Shown here: piece by piece, positions 1-10,369 of the stretch
Layout of the letters: the number at the start of each line of letters is the position of its first letter
Position numbering within the stretch: position 1 is the first letter of the stretch
Source of the DNA: Promerops cafer
Taxonomy: Eukaryota; Chordata; Aves; Passeriformes; Nectariniidae
Assembly (NCBI GenBank): GCA_013398275.1
Contig: VZSE01011610.1
Coordinates: forward strand, 391-64,390
DNA length: 64,000 nt
Reading direction: 5' to 3'
Position numbers and translations under genes: made by a program
The notes under the pieces: model-generated
Told to the model about the DNA's origin: nothing
Databases searched by the model: none
Seen by the model: the letters and a program-made list of their open reading frames with translations, nothing else

Positions 1-2203
1 CTCTTCGGTGAGGCGGGGGCTCGCCCCGGGGCTACGCAGGCAGCTGGGGAGGGGGGACCCGAGGGATGGGGCAGAGCTGGGTAAGCCGAAGCCTCGAGAG
101 CACCAGCTGATTTTGAGCAGCCTGTGCAGGCTCATCTGGGGTGCCCGATAGCAGAGGAGTGACCCTGCAGCTTAAGGGCGTGGTGGCACCAACACGACTC
201 ATCTGTCACAGCTGCAACCACGCACAGGGAAACTCCCGACAGCTGAACTGCTCCTGCGGGGTTACAAACGCTCGGGGCTGAAGCCTCTCTTAGCTCCTCA
301 AGCTTGTCACAACAGCGCATTCCAGGTGCAGCTGCCTAGTGTTGAGACACCAGCCCTTTCCCTGAAAAGCTACTCTGGCACACAGACGTTCACCCTTGGC
401 TCCCTGCAGGCAGGGCCTTCGTGGATTGTTCTGTACCAGCCAGTGAGAAAACTTGGTTTAAAGCACGAATTTTAATCCTGCATGGTGTAGCATTTCACAC
501 ACACACAGAGTAGCCTAGGTATATTTAAGGGGATTAATTTTTGCTTATTTAGAAACTGTAACAGCTCCAGAGCACCAGACCTTCTCAGATTCCCTGTTCT
601 AACTCTTGTATTAAGTTGCAAATAATTAGAATCTCACACTTAAAATTTGAATTGAAATTTGCTTGGTGGGAAACATAGGTTTGTGCATCTTTCTCATCTA
701 GCAGCACATGGTTAAATTAGAGCCCCACAGCAGAGCTGTGGGAAGGGACCTGGATGCCTCCAGCCTAACCTTTGCTCCAGGGGGATCTGTCCCAGCACCA
801 GGGCCTTGTCCAGCCCTCAGTGCTCTGGGCCAGAGCCACCCATCTCCCTGGGGATCTGTCCCTGGGTTGCAGCACCCATGTGGTGAAGGAGGATTCCCTC
901 GTGTCCAACTCGAATCTCCCAGATCCTGTGTAGAAAGAGAAAAAGCAACTGATCTAGTTTGACATGTGGAAAAAAAAAAAAAATTTGCTTTTAAATGATT
1001 GACCAAAGGAAATGAACTGAAGTGACCAAAAGATTTGGTGTCCAGAAATAAGTCTTAGGACAAACAGAAGTTGGTCTCTTACACAACAGGGAGTAGCCCT
1101 GACTGTGAGTGCTGTGCTAAGCTGAGTTAACAGGGTTGGAGAAATCACCCTCTGCCCTACATGAGAAACTGCTTTTGCCAAATACTGGCTGAACACTTAC
1201 CACAGGTACTTTGCCTCTTCTATCACAACAGCCTTTAGCTCTCAGGGGGCAAGCCAGCAAAAATTATCCTTTATCCATGTCTTGAAAACCAAAGCAGGGT
1301 TAATTTTTCGCCCAGCAGCAGGGAGAAGCCAGACCCCAGGAGCCCTGGCACCACACCAGCTCTGAGCATTTCCCACTGACCTGTGCTGGAGTGGAGTGGG
1401 TCGATCATTCACCCAGTCAGTTTGACCCGGTCACCAGAGCAGGCAGCAATGCAGAGTCAGCACTGCCAGGAATGGAGCTGTGGGGACTTAATACCTCTGC
1501 TGCCTTCAGATTAAGGAGCAGACTGAGCCCCGAGTCATGGCAAGATCAGATTTTGCACAGAGAGAAAAGCCCTGGGGTGCAGGCTGGGCAGAGCCCTGTC
1601 AGCTGTGGCAGGCCAAGGGTCTGGTGGTGCAGCAGGGGCATGTGCAGAGGAGTAGAGGTTGAGGATGTGCTCATTCTGCTGCAGAAGGCCAAGACCAGCT
1701 GTGTGCTGTGCTCTCCCTCCCTGGCTTTTGCAGCCATGTGGAAAAACATCACCTTCAGGCAGCTTTGACAGCCGAGTGCTCCCTTAGCTGATGGTTCTGC
1801 TTTCAGTAACCCCCTGTTCCTGTCTCTCCCAGCATTGCTGCTGGACCTGGTGATGGTGGCAGTGGTGAAGGGGCTCGTCAAGCGGCCACGGCCCACGCAC
1901 AACAAGATGGACATGTTCGTCACCATCTCGGTGGACAAGTACTCCTTCCCCTCAGGCCATGCCACCAGGGCCGCTCTCGTCTGCCGCTTCGTCCTGCGCC
2001 ACCTGGTCCTGGCTGTCCCGCTGCGGGTGCTCGTGGTGCTCTGGGCTCTCATCGTCAGCATCTCCCGGGTCATGCTGGGCAGGCACAACATGACGGACGT
2101 GCTTTTCGGGCTGCTGCTGGGCTACGCGCTGTACGGCGTGGTGGAGCACTGCTGGCTGTCCCCGGCCACCGCGCCCGCCCTCTTCGCGCTCTGGAGCCAC
2201 TGA
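1..2203 (+). CDS. PLPP6: Phospholipid phosphatase 6-like (polyisoprenoid diphosphate phosphatase type), 3' part
   Basis: Membrane phosphatase of the PAP2 family. PLPP6 dephosphorylates presqualene and isoprenoid diphosphates at the ER or nuclear envelope (family knowledge). The window opens on the last 7 bases of an exon (1-7) followed by a GTGAGG donor. The next exon runs 1833-2203 after a CTCCCAG acceptor, and the split codon G|CA restores the frame. About 123 residues are visible. All three PAP2 motifs are present: KX6RP (KGLVKRPRP), PSGH (SFPSGHATRAA) and SRX5HX3D (SRVMLGRHNMTD), so the catalytic residues look intact. Hydrophobic helices lie between and after the motifs, and the protein ends LFALWSH. 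The MFVT/DKYSFPSGHATRAAL context fits PLPP6 better than PLPP7. Mammalian PLPP6 is, to my knowledge, intronless, so the intron is unusual and a PLPP6/7-related paralogue remains possible. Confidence 0.8.
700..965 (-). repeat. Possible degenerate CR1 fragment
   Basis: The stretch reads on the + strand like the reverse complement of an old CR1: a 'gggaagggacctgg' opening, a 'catctccctggg' middle, and a 'ttccctcgtgtccaactcgaatctccc' end. It is followed by a 13-base A run near 970. It lies inside the PLPP6-like intron. The match is loose, from memory of the CR1 consensus, and may be fortuitous. Confidence 0.3.
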
Positions 2204-5200
2204 CCAACCGCTGGCTGCGGCACAAGGCAGGGTCCGTGTGCTGGTGTTCTGAGCACACACAGGGAGGGGATTCTGGCACTTGAACTGGCATCCTAAACCC
2301 CATCAGTCCGACCAAGACTTCTACACGAGTGGTGCTGCAGGCTCCAGGGCCTGCACTCAGATGTCTGGTGCTGTCCTGCCCTCCTGGTCAGCTGTCAGGC
2401 AGGATCTGCGCTGACTGTTCTCCGGTGACCAAAACCAGTCTCTGCAGAGCCTGGGGAGGGCTCAGCACACCCATCTGGCAGCTCACTGCTAATACTGTGA
2501 ATCTGCATGCTCTTGCTGGGCACCTGCAGTAGCCCATGGTGTATGTGGTAGCTGTGACTTTGCAGAGGTTTCTCTACAATCACCCCTGTATCTGTATCCT
2601 GTAAATACACTGATCATGCTGCTGTCGTAAGCATACCCTGCACAGCCTGCTCTACAACACCTGTCTGGAGGGAACCCATGGAGGTGTCTCCTCAGGGTTA
2701 GACAGAGCTTTGCCTCCCTAAGCAATCTCTTCCTTATTGCTCTCAATTTAAGTGCTGCACTAAGGCTAGATGTCAAGCACATGGCTCCCCAGAGCCATGG
2801 GGAAAGGATAGTGGCACTGAAGGGTTGATCATTCAGTGGGCAACAGGATGAGCAGCTCCCAGCAGCAGCCTGCTCCTGAAGCTCTTGTCAGAGCTTCCCA
2901 GCTTTTTCCCTCCACGGGGTTTTCAGTTTCTGAGAGGCTACAATGCATTCACAGCAATTCCTGAGCGAGAGCATATTCCAGGCTGCAGAGAGAGTCCTGC
3001 AGAGCCAGCCCCTTCCCACAGTCCAGAAACACACCCAGCCCCAGGTCTAAGCCTTGCTTGCACCTCCTGCAGCAAGAGGCCCTGGCTCTGCCAACCACCG
3101 CCACAGCTCCCTGTGCTCCAGGCAGGTTGGCTCTCCTCCCCTGGCACCACTGGCAGCCTGTTTTTCACAGAGGGCTGCTGATCCTTGGCAGGAGGGGACC
3201 ACAAGGAACCTCTATAATGAGCTGGGGCCAAGACAGCCAGAAAATCCTAGAACACACTTCATCAGGGACCACAGCCAGGCAGGGGGTGAGGGCCCTAGAC
3301 TGAGCTCAAATAATCAGCTTAAACAGTGCTCCTGGCTTGTGGGTAGAGGGATTGAGCCCAGGTGAGGCTCTTTGTGGTCATTGAGGTCTATTAGGGCACT
3401 CAGGCCCTGGAAACACCAATTAAGTCGTATTAAGACCAGGCAGTGCTGGGTAGAGTGTGCAGGAGCAGCCTGATGGCTGCTGGCACAAGCAAGTGCTTGA
3501 CATGACAGGGTTCCCCTGGAGCTGAGCCCTGATCCACTGACAGGGTGAGCCAGTGAAGCTTCCAGGTCTGGGATGATGCTGCAGTGGCCAAAAAATAATC
3601 CCCTGGGTTGCACTGCATGCCGGGCAGCCAGCTGGGCCAGTCTGGCATTTACACAGAAGCACCAGGACACTCTGGCCAGCCCTTCTACCCAAGGCAGAGA
3701 CCAGCCCTGTGGTGGCTGTGGGAACACAGGCAGGTGCCACACTCTGGGTGGGCAGCATTTAGGGTAGGCAGGGCTTGTGCTGTGCCAAAACACCTTTACC
3801 TTTTCCAAAACACGGTGTGTTTGTCTGCACTTAGAGTCTGTTCTTAGAGCTGTTGGGAGCTTCCTCTCTACATCATGGAGGGTACAGCAGCAACCTGTGC
3901 ATCTGTGGCTCTCACACATATCTGTGCCAACAAGTTGCTCTTGACTCACTTGCATGACACTGCATGAGGTCCAGATAGCACCCACCATCACCACTGCACA
4001 GCCCTGCTGTGTCCCAGGCTGCCTGGCCACCCTCTCACCTCTTCTATGCTTCTCTCCAGCTCCACCAGAGAGACCTTTGCTCTCCTGTGCTTGTCACTTG
4101 TCACTGCTCCTCCAAGCATGGGTGCAGCCCACTGATAAGACAGAGGAGCTTTCTGCTCCACTTGTCCCACGGCATCTCTGCCCACTGTGGAAGCCCAGAG
4201 CAGATGCTGTACAGCAGACACTGCTGCGCACACTACATCTTGGGTGTTTGCCAGCTATGGGAAACTCTGAATTTCCACAGATATCAACCAACCAAATACC
4301 AACCTAGACCAACATATCATGGCATGACCCTGGTGACCGACGGCACAGTTTGTCTGTAGTGAGTCCAGCTACAGTGGGGTAAAGTCCAGGGCTATGCAGC
4401 CTCCTGTAGGGAGAAGGACAAATTCAGAGGCAACCTGCACAGAGGTTTCATAGCACAGCAGAGCGGTGAAGAGCTCAGAGAGGTCTCCCGTACCTGTTGC
4501 CCTTGGGCAGTCTGTGCCAAGCTTGCAAAAGAGCCAGAAGCCAGCTGACAGTGGAGCAGGAAGAGTAGCACTGCCAGTGCTGCCACCTCTCCATTCCTGT
4601 GCTGATCCCTTGCTTGGTAAGATGCTTTTGATGCTTTTTCACAGGCAGGCATAGAGTGTGGGTTGGCAGCTGAGCACCTCTGCCCTGGGCAGAGATCAGC
4701 CCTTGCTGACAGCAAGGGACAGAAAGAGCTTTATTAAGCTTCCTGCAAACATACTGAGTTTTAGAAGCTTAAAAGCATTTCAACTGCAGAGCTTGGCCCC
4801 TCTGCCTTGCTCAGCTCTATGGCAAAGTTCTCTGCATATGGAACAGCAAATTTCCCCTTGCAGCCTCAGGGGCTGTCTGGCTGCGAGTGTGCCAGGAGCC
4901 AGCAGCAAGTTTGGATCCACCTGGTCTGTGCCTCTGGCTGTGAGGGACCACCTTTTCCTTACTGGTCCCCACCACCCTCACACCAGGGACACCCCAACAG
5001 CCCGGTGCTCCTTGCACCGGGGTTCCACTGCCCCAAGGACTCTGCTAGCCCAGGAGTGAGCCGTACCTATAGGGGACACTGTGCCGACATGTCCAGCCCA
5101 GGGGCACAGGGGATGTGGGCGATACAGTGCCGGCTGCCACTGGAGAAGCCAGAGCCGTGTGTCACCTCGGGTACCAGAATAACCGGGCATGGGCTGATCC

Positions 5201-5270
5201 TGATAATCCTAGGGTAAAAGTTCAGGGCAGCGTTTGTTTACCAAGCACGAAACCACAAGGATCGGCTGCG
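2204..5270. other. Intergenic / 3' UTR stretch with no gene seen
   Basis: About 3 kb after the PLPP6-like stop. It should include that gene's 3' UTR, but no AATAAA or ATTAAA close to the stop could be recognised. Short open frames on both strands overlap each other, lack splice-supported homology and have no domain I recognise. Nothing else supportable was seen. Confidence 0.5.
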
Positions 5271-5274
5271 TGTC

Positions 5275-5620
5275 CGTGTCCCCCCGCAGCGCCTGGGATG
5301 ACTCCTTAGGCCGCCGGCCGACGCTGCGGCGACACCGCTGCCGGAACAGTCATGAAGGCGGCCGGGAGCCAGCCGGGTCCTGGCTTCCTTTCCCCGGGCC
5401 CGTGGGAGGAGTGACGGAGGGGGAGGCCCCGCTCCCGGATGCTGTGCACCATAAAGCCAGGCCGCGGGCCGGCGTCAAGGGTCCGGGAGCCCCGGCAGAG
5501 ACCCTCGCACGGCTCTGTGCCTGCCGCCAGCCTTCCCTGGTCTGCTCATCCCACGGCCGCAGGTCGGTGAAGGGTATCCCCCGAGCTGCCGGCACGCAGC
5601 GGGCACCGGGACAGCACAAC
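5275..5620 (+). promoter_or_regulatory. CpG-rich block, candidate promoter/5' exon of the first FMO gene
   Basis: Sequence between about 5275 and 5620 is dense in CG dinucleotides and GC-boxes (for example 'gccgccggccgacgctgcggcg' and 'gggaggagtgacggaggggg'), unlike the flanks. It lies 400-750 bases before the first FMO start codon. FMO genes usually have a non-coding first exon, so this block is a reasonable place for the transcription start. No transcript evidence is available, and no clear TATA box was identified. Confidence 0.4.
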
Positions 5621-6028
5621 AGGAATCTCCCTGGGGAAGGGAGAGGGCAAAGGGCAGGCAGAGGGGCTGTCACCCAACCGGGAGGGAGCCGTCGGTGCCA
5701 CAGCAGGGCACAGCACCCCAGGGCACCTCCATCGCCGGGACTTGGCATGGGCAAGGAGATTTTGAGGCTCCCTCACACTCGCTAGGATTTCTCTTCAAGG
5801 CATCCAGAGACAACACCACAGCAGTGCAAAACCCAGGACGGGCCAGCTCCACACCTGGCGGGGGACAGCAGTGGCTTTGCAACCCCAGACAAACTTTTGA
5901 GAGGCTGCCTCTCTTACTTGGGACTCTTTGGTGCACCAGGGTCAAAGCCTTGCACAGTTGCACCCCTGGCCGCTCAGCCCCGCTGTCCAACGCTGTTTCC
6001 AGGCAGAGACCCGGTGGCGGAGTGCAGC

Positions 6029-9000
6029 ATGGCAAAGAAGGTGGCCATCATCGGCGGGGGCAGCAGCGGGCTGTGCGCCATCAAAGCCTGCCTCCAGGAG
6101 GGGCTGGAGCCCGTCTGCTTCGAGAGGACCAGCGACATCGGAGGCCTCTGGAGGTTTGAGGTAAATCCTACTGGCCACGTGTCCTGCTTGGGGTCAGCAC
6201 AGTGACCCTCAGGGGTCAGTGGTGGCTGGTGGGGTGGCATCCGGCCACAGTGCGGTCCACCTCATCAGCCCCAGCCATCCTTCCCCATCATTCCCGGGCA
6301 GTGCTGAGCTGTGCCCTGCTCCTACAGGAGTGCCCCGAGGACGGCCGTGCCAGCATCTACCGCTCCGTCATCATCAACACCTCCAAGGAGATGATGTGCT
6401 TCAGCGACTTCCCCATCCCCGAGGACTTCCCCAACTACATGCACAACTCCAAGATCATGGAGTACTTCCGCATGTACGCCCAGCACTTCGACCTGCTCCG
6501 CCACATCCGCTTCAGGGTGAGAGCTGGGGGGCCGAGGGGGAGGTGGCAGTGGGAACGGGGGGCACAGGGTGCCTGACACTGCTCCCCCTGCGCCCAGACC
6601 AGCGTGTGCCGCGTGTCCAAGCGCCCCGACTTCGCCAGCAGCGGGCAGTGGGAGGTGGTGACGGAGAGCGAGGGGAAGCAGGAGGCGGCTGTCTTCGACG
6701 CTGTGCTCGTGTGCAGTGGGCACCACACCGACGCACATCTCCCGCTCAGTTCCTTCCCAGGTACTGCCCTGTACACTGGCATGAGGAGACACTCTTGAAA
6801 GCTATTCCATGCCAGTCCCTATTCTCCCTTCTGCTTTCCCTCCTGGCCCCAGCATTTCCCTGCCTTGCTTTGACTCCAGGAGTGCTCCTGCGCTCCCCAG
6901 GAGCGGTTTGGTGAGGCAAGGGAGCATCTCCAGTCTTTAGGGAGGTGATCCTCCAACCTGGCACGAGGAAGCCAAGCATCCCTCCTCCCTGCTCACAGGA
7001 ATTGAGAAGTTCAAGGGCCGCTACCTCCACAGCCGAGACTACAAGGATGCTCAGGCTTTCACAAACAAAAGGATTGTTGTCATCGGGATTGGGAATTCGG
7101 GGTCAGACCTGGCTGTGGAGATCAGCCAAACAGCCCAGCAGGTAAGCAGGAGTAGGGTCCCGGTGGGCAGGATTGCCACTGTAGGACACTGTCAGCTCCA
7201 CAGGGACACCAGGACCAAGGCACTTGCACAGCCGCTGCTCCGTGCCAGCACTTGCTGTGTTTAGCAATGCTGGGTCCTGCCAATCCCAGCTGCCAGGCGA
7301 TTGAGACTTGGTCCCACTCCCCTGCGAGATTCCAGTCACCAGGTCTCTCTGCCCTCTGGGTCTTTACCCAGTGCTTGGGCAGCAAAAAGCAGAGTGATCC
7401 CAGGGCAAGGGCATGTCTCCCACAGGGCAGCCCTCCCAGGACCATCACTGCCTTCAGGAAGTGATCCTTCTTCCTTGTCTAGGTCTTCCTCAGCACCCGC
7501 CGGGGTGCGTGGATCCTCAACCGTGTTGGAGATCAGGGCTACCCCATCGACACCATCTTAACGACCCGCCTGAAGACATTCCTGCAGGGGCTGCTCACCT
7601 CATCCATGGCATGTGACTACATGGAGAAGAAGCTGAATGCCAGGTTCGACCACTCACGTTACGGCCTGAAGCCAAAGCACAGGTATCAGCAAACACTCCC
7701 CCTGCCCAGAAGGGATTGTCTGCCTCCGTGTCCTGCCCAGCTTGGCCATTCCATGCTCCCTGTGCTTGGACAGGGTTATTAGTTTTGTTGTGCCCAGGCA
7801 ATGCTTGAGGGAGCTACCACCGCCCCTTCTAAGGACTCTTGGAGACAGCAGTGCAGGGGCAGCTGCCGAGCATCCCTGGGGTTGAGCTTTCCCAGAGTGG
7901 GGAGCAGCAGCTGGAGCAGGACACGGAGCAGAGACACTCCCTTCCTGGTGCCCTAACGGCTCCTCACACCTTCCAGGGTCCTTCACCAGCACCCAACCAT
8001 CAACGATGACCTGCCCAACCGCATCATTTCAGGCAGGGTGCAGGTGAAGCCAAATATCCGGGAGTTCACGGAGGCATCTGCCATCTTTGAGGACGGCACC
8101 AGGGAAGACGTTGATGCCGTAGTTTTTGCCACAGGATACAGCTTCTCATTCCCTTTTCTTGAAGGCTGTGTGAAGGCGGTGGAGAACCAGATTCCCCTCT
8201 ACAAATTTGTGTTCCCCCCTGACCTGGAGAAGCCAACACTGGCTTTCATTGGCCTCATCCAGCCTCTAGGAGCCATCATGCCCGTCTCAGAGCTCCAGTG
8301 TCGCTGGGCCACCCGTGTCTTCAAAGGTAAGTCAGGCAAACCTGCCATGTGGATGCAGCCGTCGAGTGAGGGCAGATGGTGCCCAGCCATGCTGAGAAGG
8401 CAGCAGTTGGTTGTGCCATCCTGGCCATGGTGATGGCATGGCTGCCTTGCAGCTGTCACAGTGAGATGGCCTCTTCTCTGAGAGGCACAGGCACATCCAT
8501 ACCGCGCTCCACGGGCTCCTCCTTCCCATCTCAAGGCACTCGGACATGCCTCAGGTGCCAGACCACACACCACAGTGGTGCTGGCAGAGGCACAGCACCC
8601 AGGCAAGGGCAGTACCACAGTGGATTCTGTGTCTCATCCTCCCCAGGGTTGAACGAGCTGCCCCCGCAGCATGACAGGGAGGCTGACATTGAGCAGAAGA
8701 AAGAAGCGATGGCAAAGCGGTAAGATCCGTGCGGGAGTGGTAAGATCCCTGTGCGAGCACCTTCAGCACAGCTGCTTATGGGCATCCATCCTGTCCCATG
8801 GATGTGTTCTAGCACATTTGTGTGTGTCAACAGAGAGCAAGGATGTCGCTGGCCACACTACCCACAGTCCAGTCTGTCCAATACTGCCTTCCTGGTATGC
8901 AGGGCATCTGCCAGCTCTGCTTCCAGCACCTACCTGCCCTCCCTCCCTGCCCACAGGTACGTGAAGAGCCAGCGGCACACCATCCAGGTGGATTACATCC

Positions 9001-9302
9001 CTTACATGGACGAGCTCGCCTGCCAGCTGGGGGTCAAGCCCAACCTGCTCACTCTGTTCCTCACGGACCCCAAGCTGGCAATGGAGGTGGCCTTCGGTCC
9101 CTGCACGCCGTACCAGTACCGGCTGCGGGGCCCAGGTGCATGGGCTGGTGCCAGGGAAGCCATCCTCACCCAGCAGCAGCGCATCCTCAAGCCCCTGCAG
9201 ACACGACACGTGGAAGAGAATACCTCAGCCCCTGCCATGCCCTTCATCTTCAAGCTGGTTGGGGCTGTGGCCATCCTGGCAGCTGTTTTTGCTTACTTGT
9301 AG
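6029..9302 (+). CDS. FMO5: Flavin-containing monooxygenase, FMO5-like copy 1
   Basis: FAD/NADPH-dependent ER monooxygenase. FMO5 works mainly as a Baeyer-Villiger oxidase on carbonyl compounds (family knowledge). Eight coding exons join in frame: 6029-6160, 6328-6516, 6598-6760, 6999-7141, 7483-7682, 7977-8326, 8647-8719 and 8957-9302. They give 531 residues against 533 in human FMO5. Visible motifs are the N-terminal FAD loop GGGSSG, the FMO signature FXGXXXHXXXY (FKGRYLHSRDY), the NADPH loop GIGNSGSD and the FATGY motif. The C-terminus is a hydrophobic tail anchor (KLVGAVAILAAVFAYL). The start sits in AGCATGG directly before the FAD loop. Exons 3, 4, 7 and part of 9 are almost identical to the downstream copy while exons 2, 5, 6 and 8 are not. 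No breaks were seen. FMO5 fits better than FMO1-4 (for example GIEKFKG, VFLSTRRGAWILNRVGD). Confidence 0.93.
6284..6768 (+). repeat. Near-identical tract shared with 11593-12077 (FMO exons 3-4 and intron)
   Basis: 485 bases align without gaps to 11593-12077, with three substitutions counted by eye. One is in the upstream intron, one in the intron between exons 3 and 4, and one changes a Glu codon (GAG) to Lys (AAG). Identity starts abruptly at 'cccatcattcccggg' and ends just inside the following intron at 'gtactgcc'. Flanking introns do not align. Confidence 0.9.
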
Positions 9303-9689
9303 GTGCCCTGCAAGTGCAGGAAGGGAGGCTTTGCAATGTGCTGCAGGACTGGCTGGCCACCCCTGCCCCTTGGCAGCCTGTGCACCCCAGTGGTGGCAGA
9401 AACCTTCCTCCTGCCTGGCACGGCTCAGCTGTGACCACACCATGAATTAGGGAGGCACAGAACCTCCCCAGCTGCCAAAATAATGCTTGGGCTCCTGCTC
9501 TGCATCTCCCCTTGGGGAGTGCTGTCATGGACAGAGGAGGAAACCTGCTCACTGCAGGCTAAATTCCAGTCCCTCTCAGCCAGCACTCCGGGCTTTTCTG
9601 TCCCCTGTAACCCAGCCATGTCAATTTTGCCACGCACGCACCAGAGCTAAGCAGCAAAGGCACAGCAGGCTTTCTAAGTGGATAAATGC

Positions 9690-9695
9690 ATTAAA
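9690..9695 (+). terminator. Poly(A) signal ATTAAA for FMO copy 1
   Basis: ATTAAA, the commonest variant poly(A) hexamer, lies 388 bases after the FMO stop codon on the coding strand. It is the only good candidate found before the next FMO gene. Confidence 0.5.
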
Positions 9696-10369
9696 CAGCC
9701 AAGCGTCTGTCCTGTTACTGACACCATCATGACCCCCTGTGTGCTGTGGGAATGCTCACAGGTTTGAGGTCGGCCTCATAGCACTGGCCCACTACAGCAT
9801 GGGCTTACGTACACACACGCTCCACAGCAAGACAGCCTCTCCCAAGGTGTGCGCCGCCACAGCGGGTCCTGGCAGTCACAGCGGCACAGCTCAGTGCCAT
9901 CCTGCTCACCTGCGTGCAACTCCTCTGGGAGGTGGCTGGGTGGGCTGGGGACCCAGACTGGGTAAAGGATGGGAGTCCTGTCCATCACATGCCTGGGCTG
10001 GTCATGCCAGTCCCCCTCATCTCCTAGGTTTGTTTTCCACACCACAACCTGCAAAATCTGAAGCATGGCCATGTCTCTGCCCTGCCCAGGAAGTCCCGGG
10101 GCGATGTCGGCATCATTAAGTGCTTACAGAACTTAATGCGCCTCTTGCAGAGGGCAGGGCAGGCCAGGAGGTGTGGCAGGGTGGTGGGGGAAACCTGTAG
10201 ATCATGTCTGGAAGAAACACATCTTGTGACACCTCACCCGCCCACAGGAAGCACAGGGACAGTCACCCCCAAACTGAGCAGCACCGGGCAGCCTCCCTTG
10301 AGGGACGCACCTGGCTCTGCAACTCCTGGCCACAGCTTCTCCAGCATCCTTGCCACCACACTGTGGGAC

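Noticed and set aside
5234..5785. 183-codon frame upstream of FMO copy 1
   Set aside because: CpG-island sequence without homology; more likely promoter and 5' UTR.
6219..6914. 231-codon frame overlapping FMO exons 3-4 in another frame (also 11639-12208)
   Set aside because: The correct FMO frame is defined by motifs and splice phase. The duplicate occurrence only reflects the shared tract.
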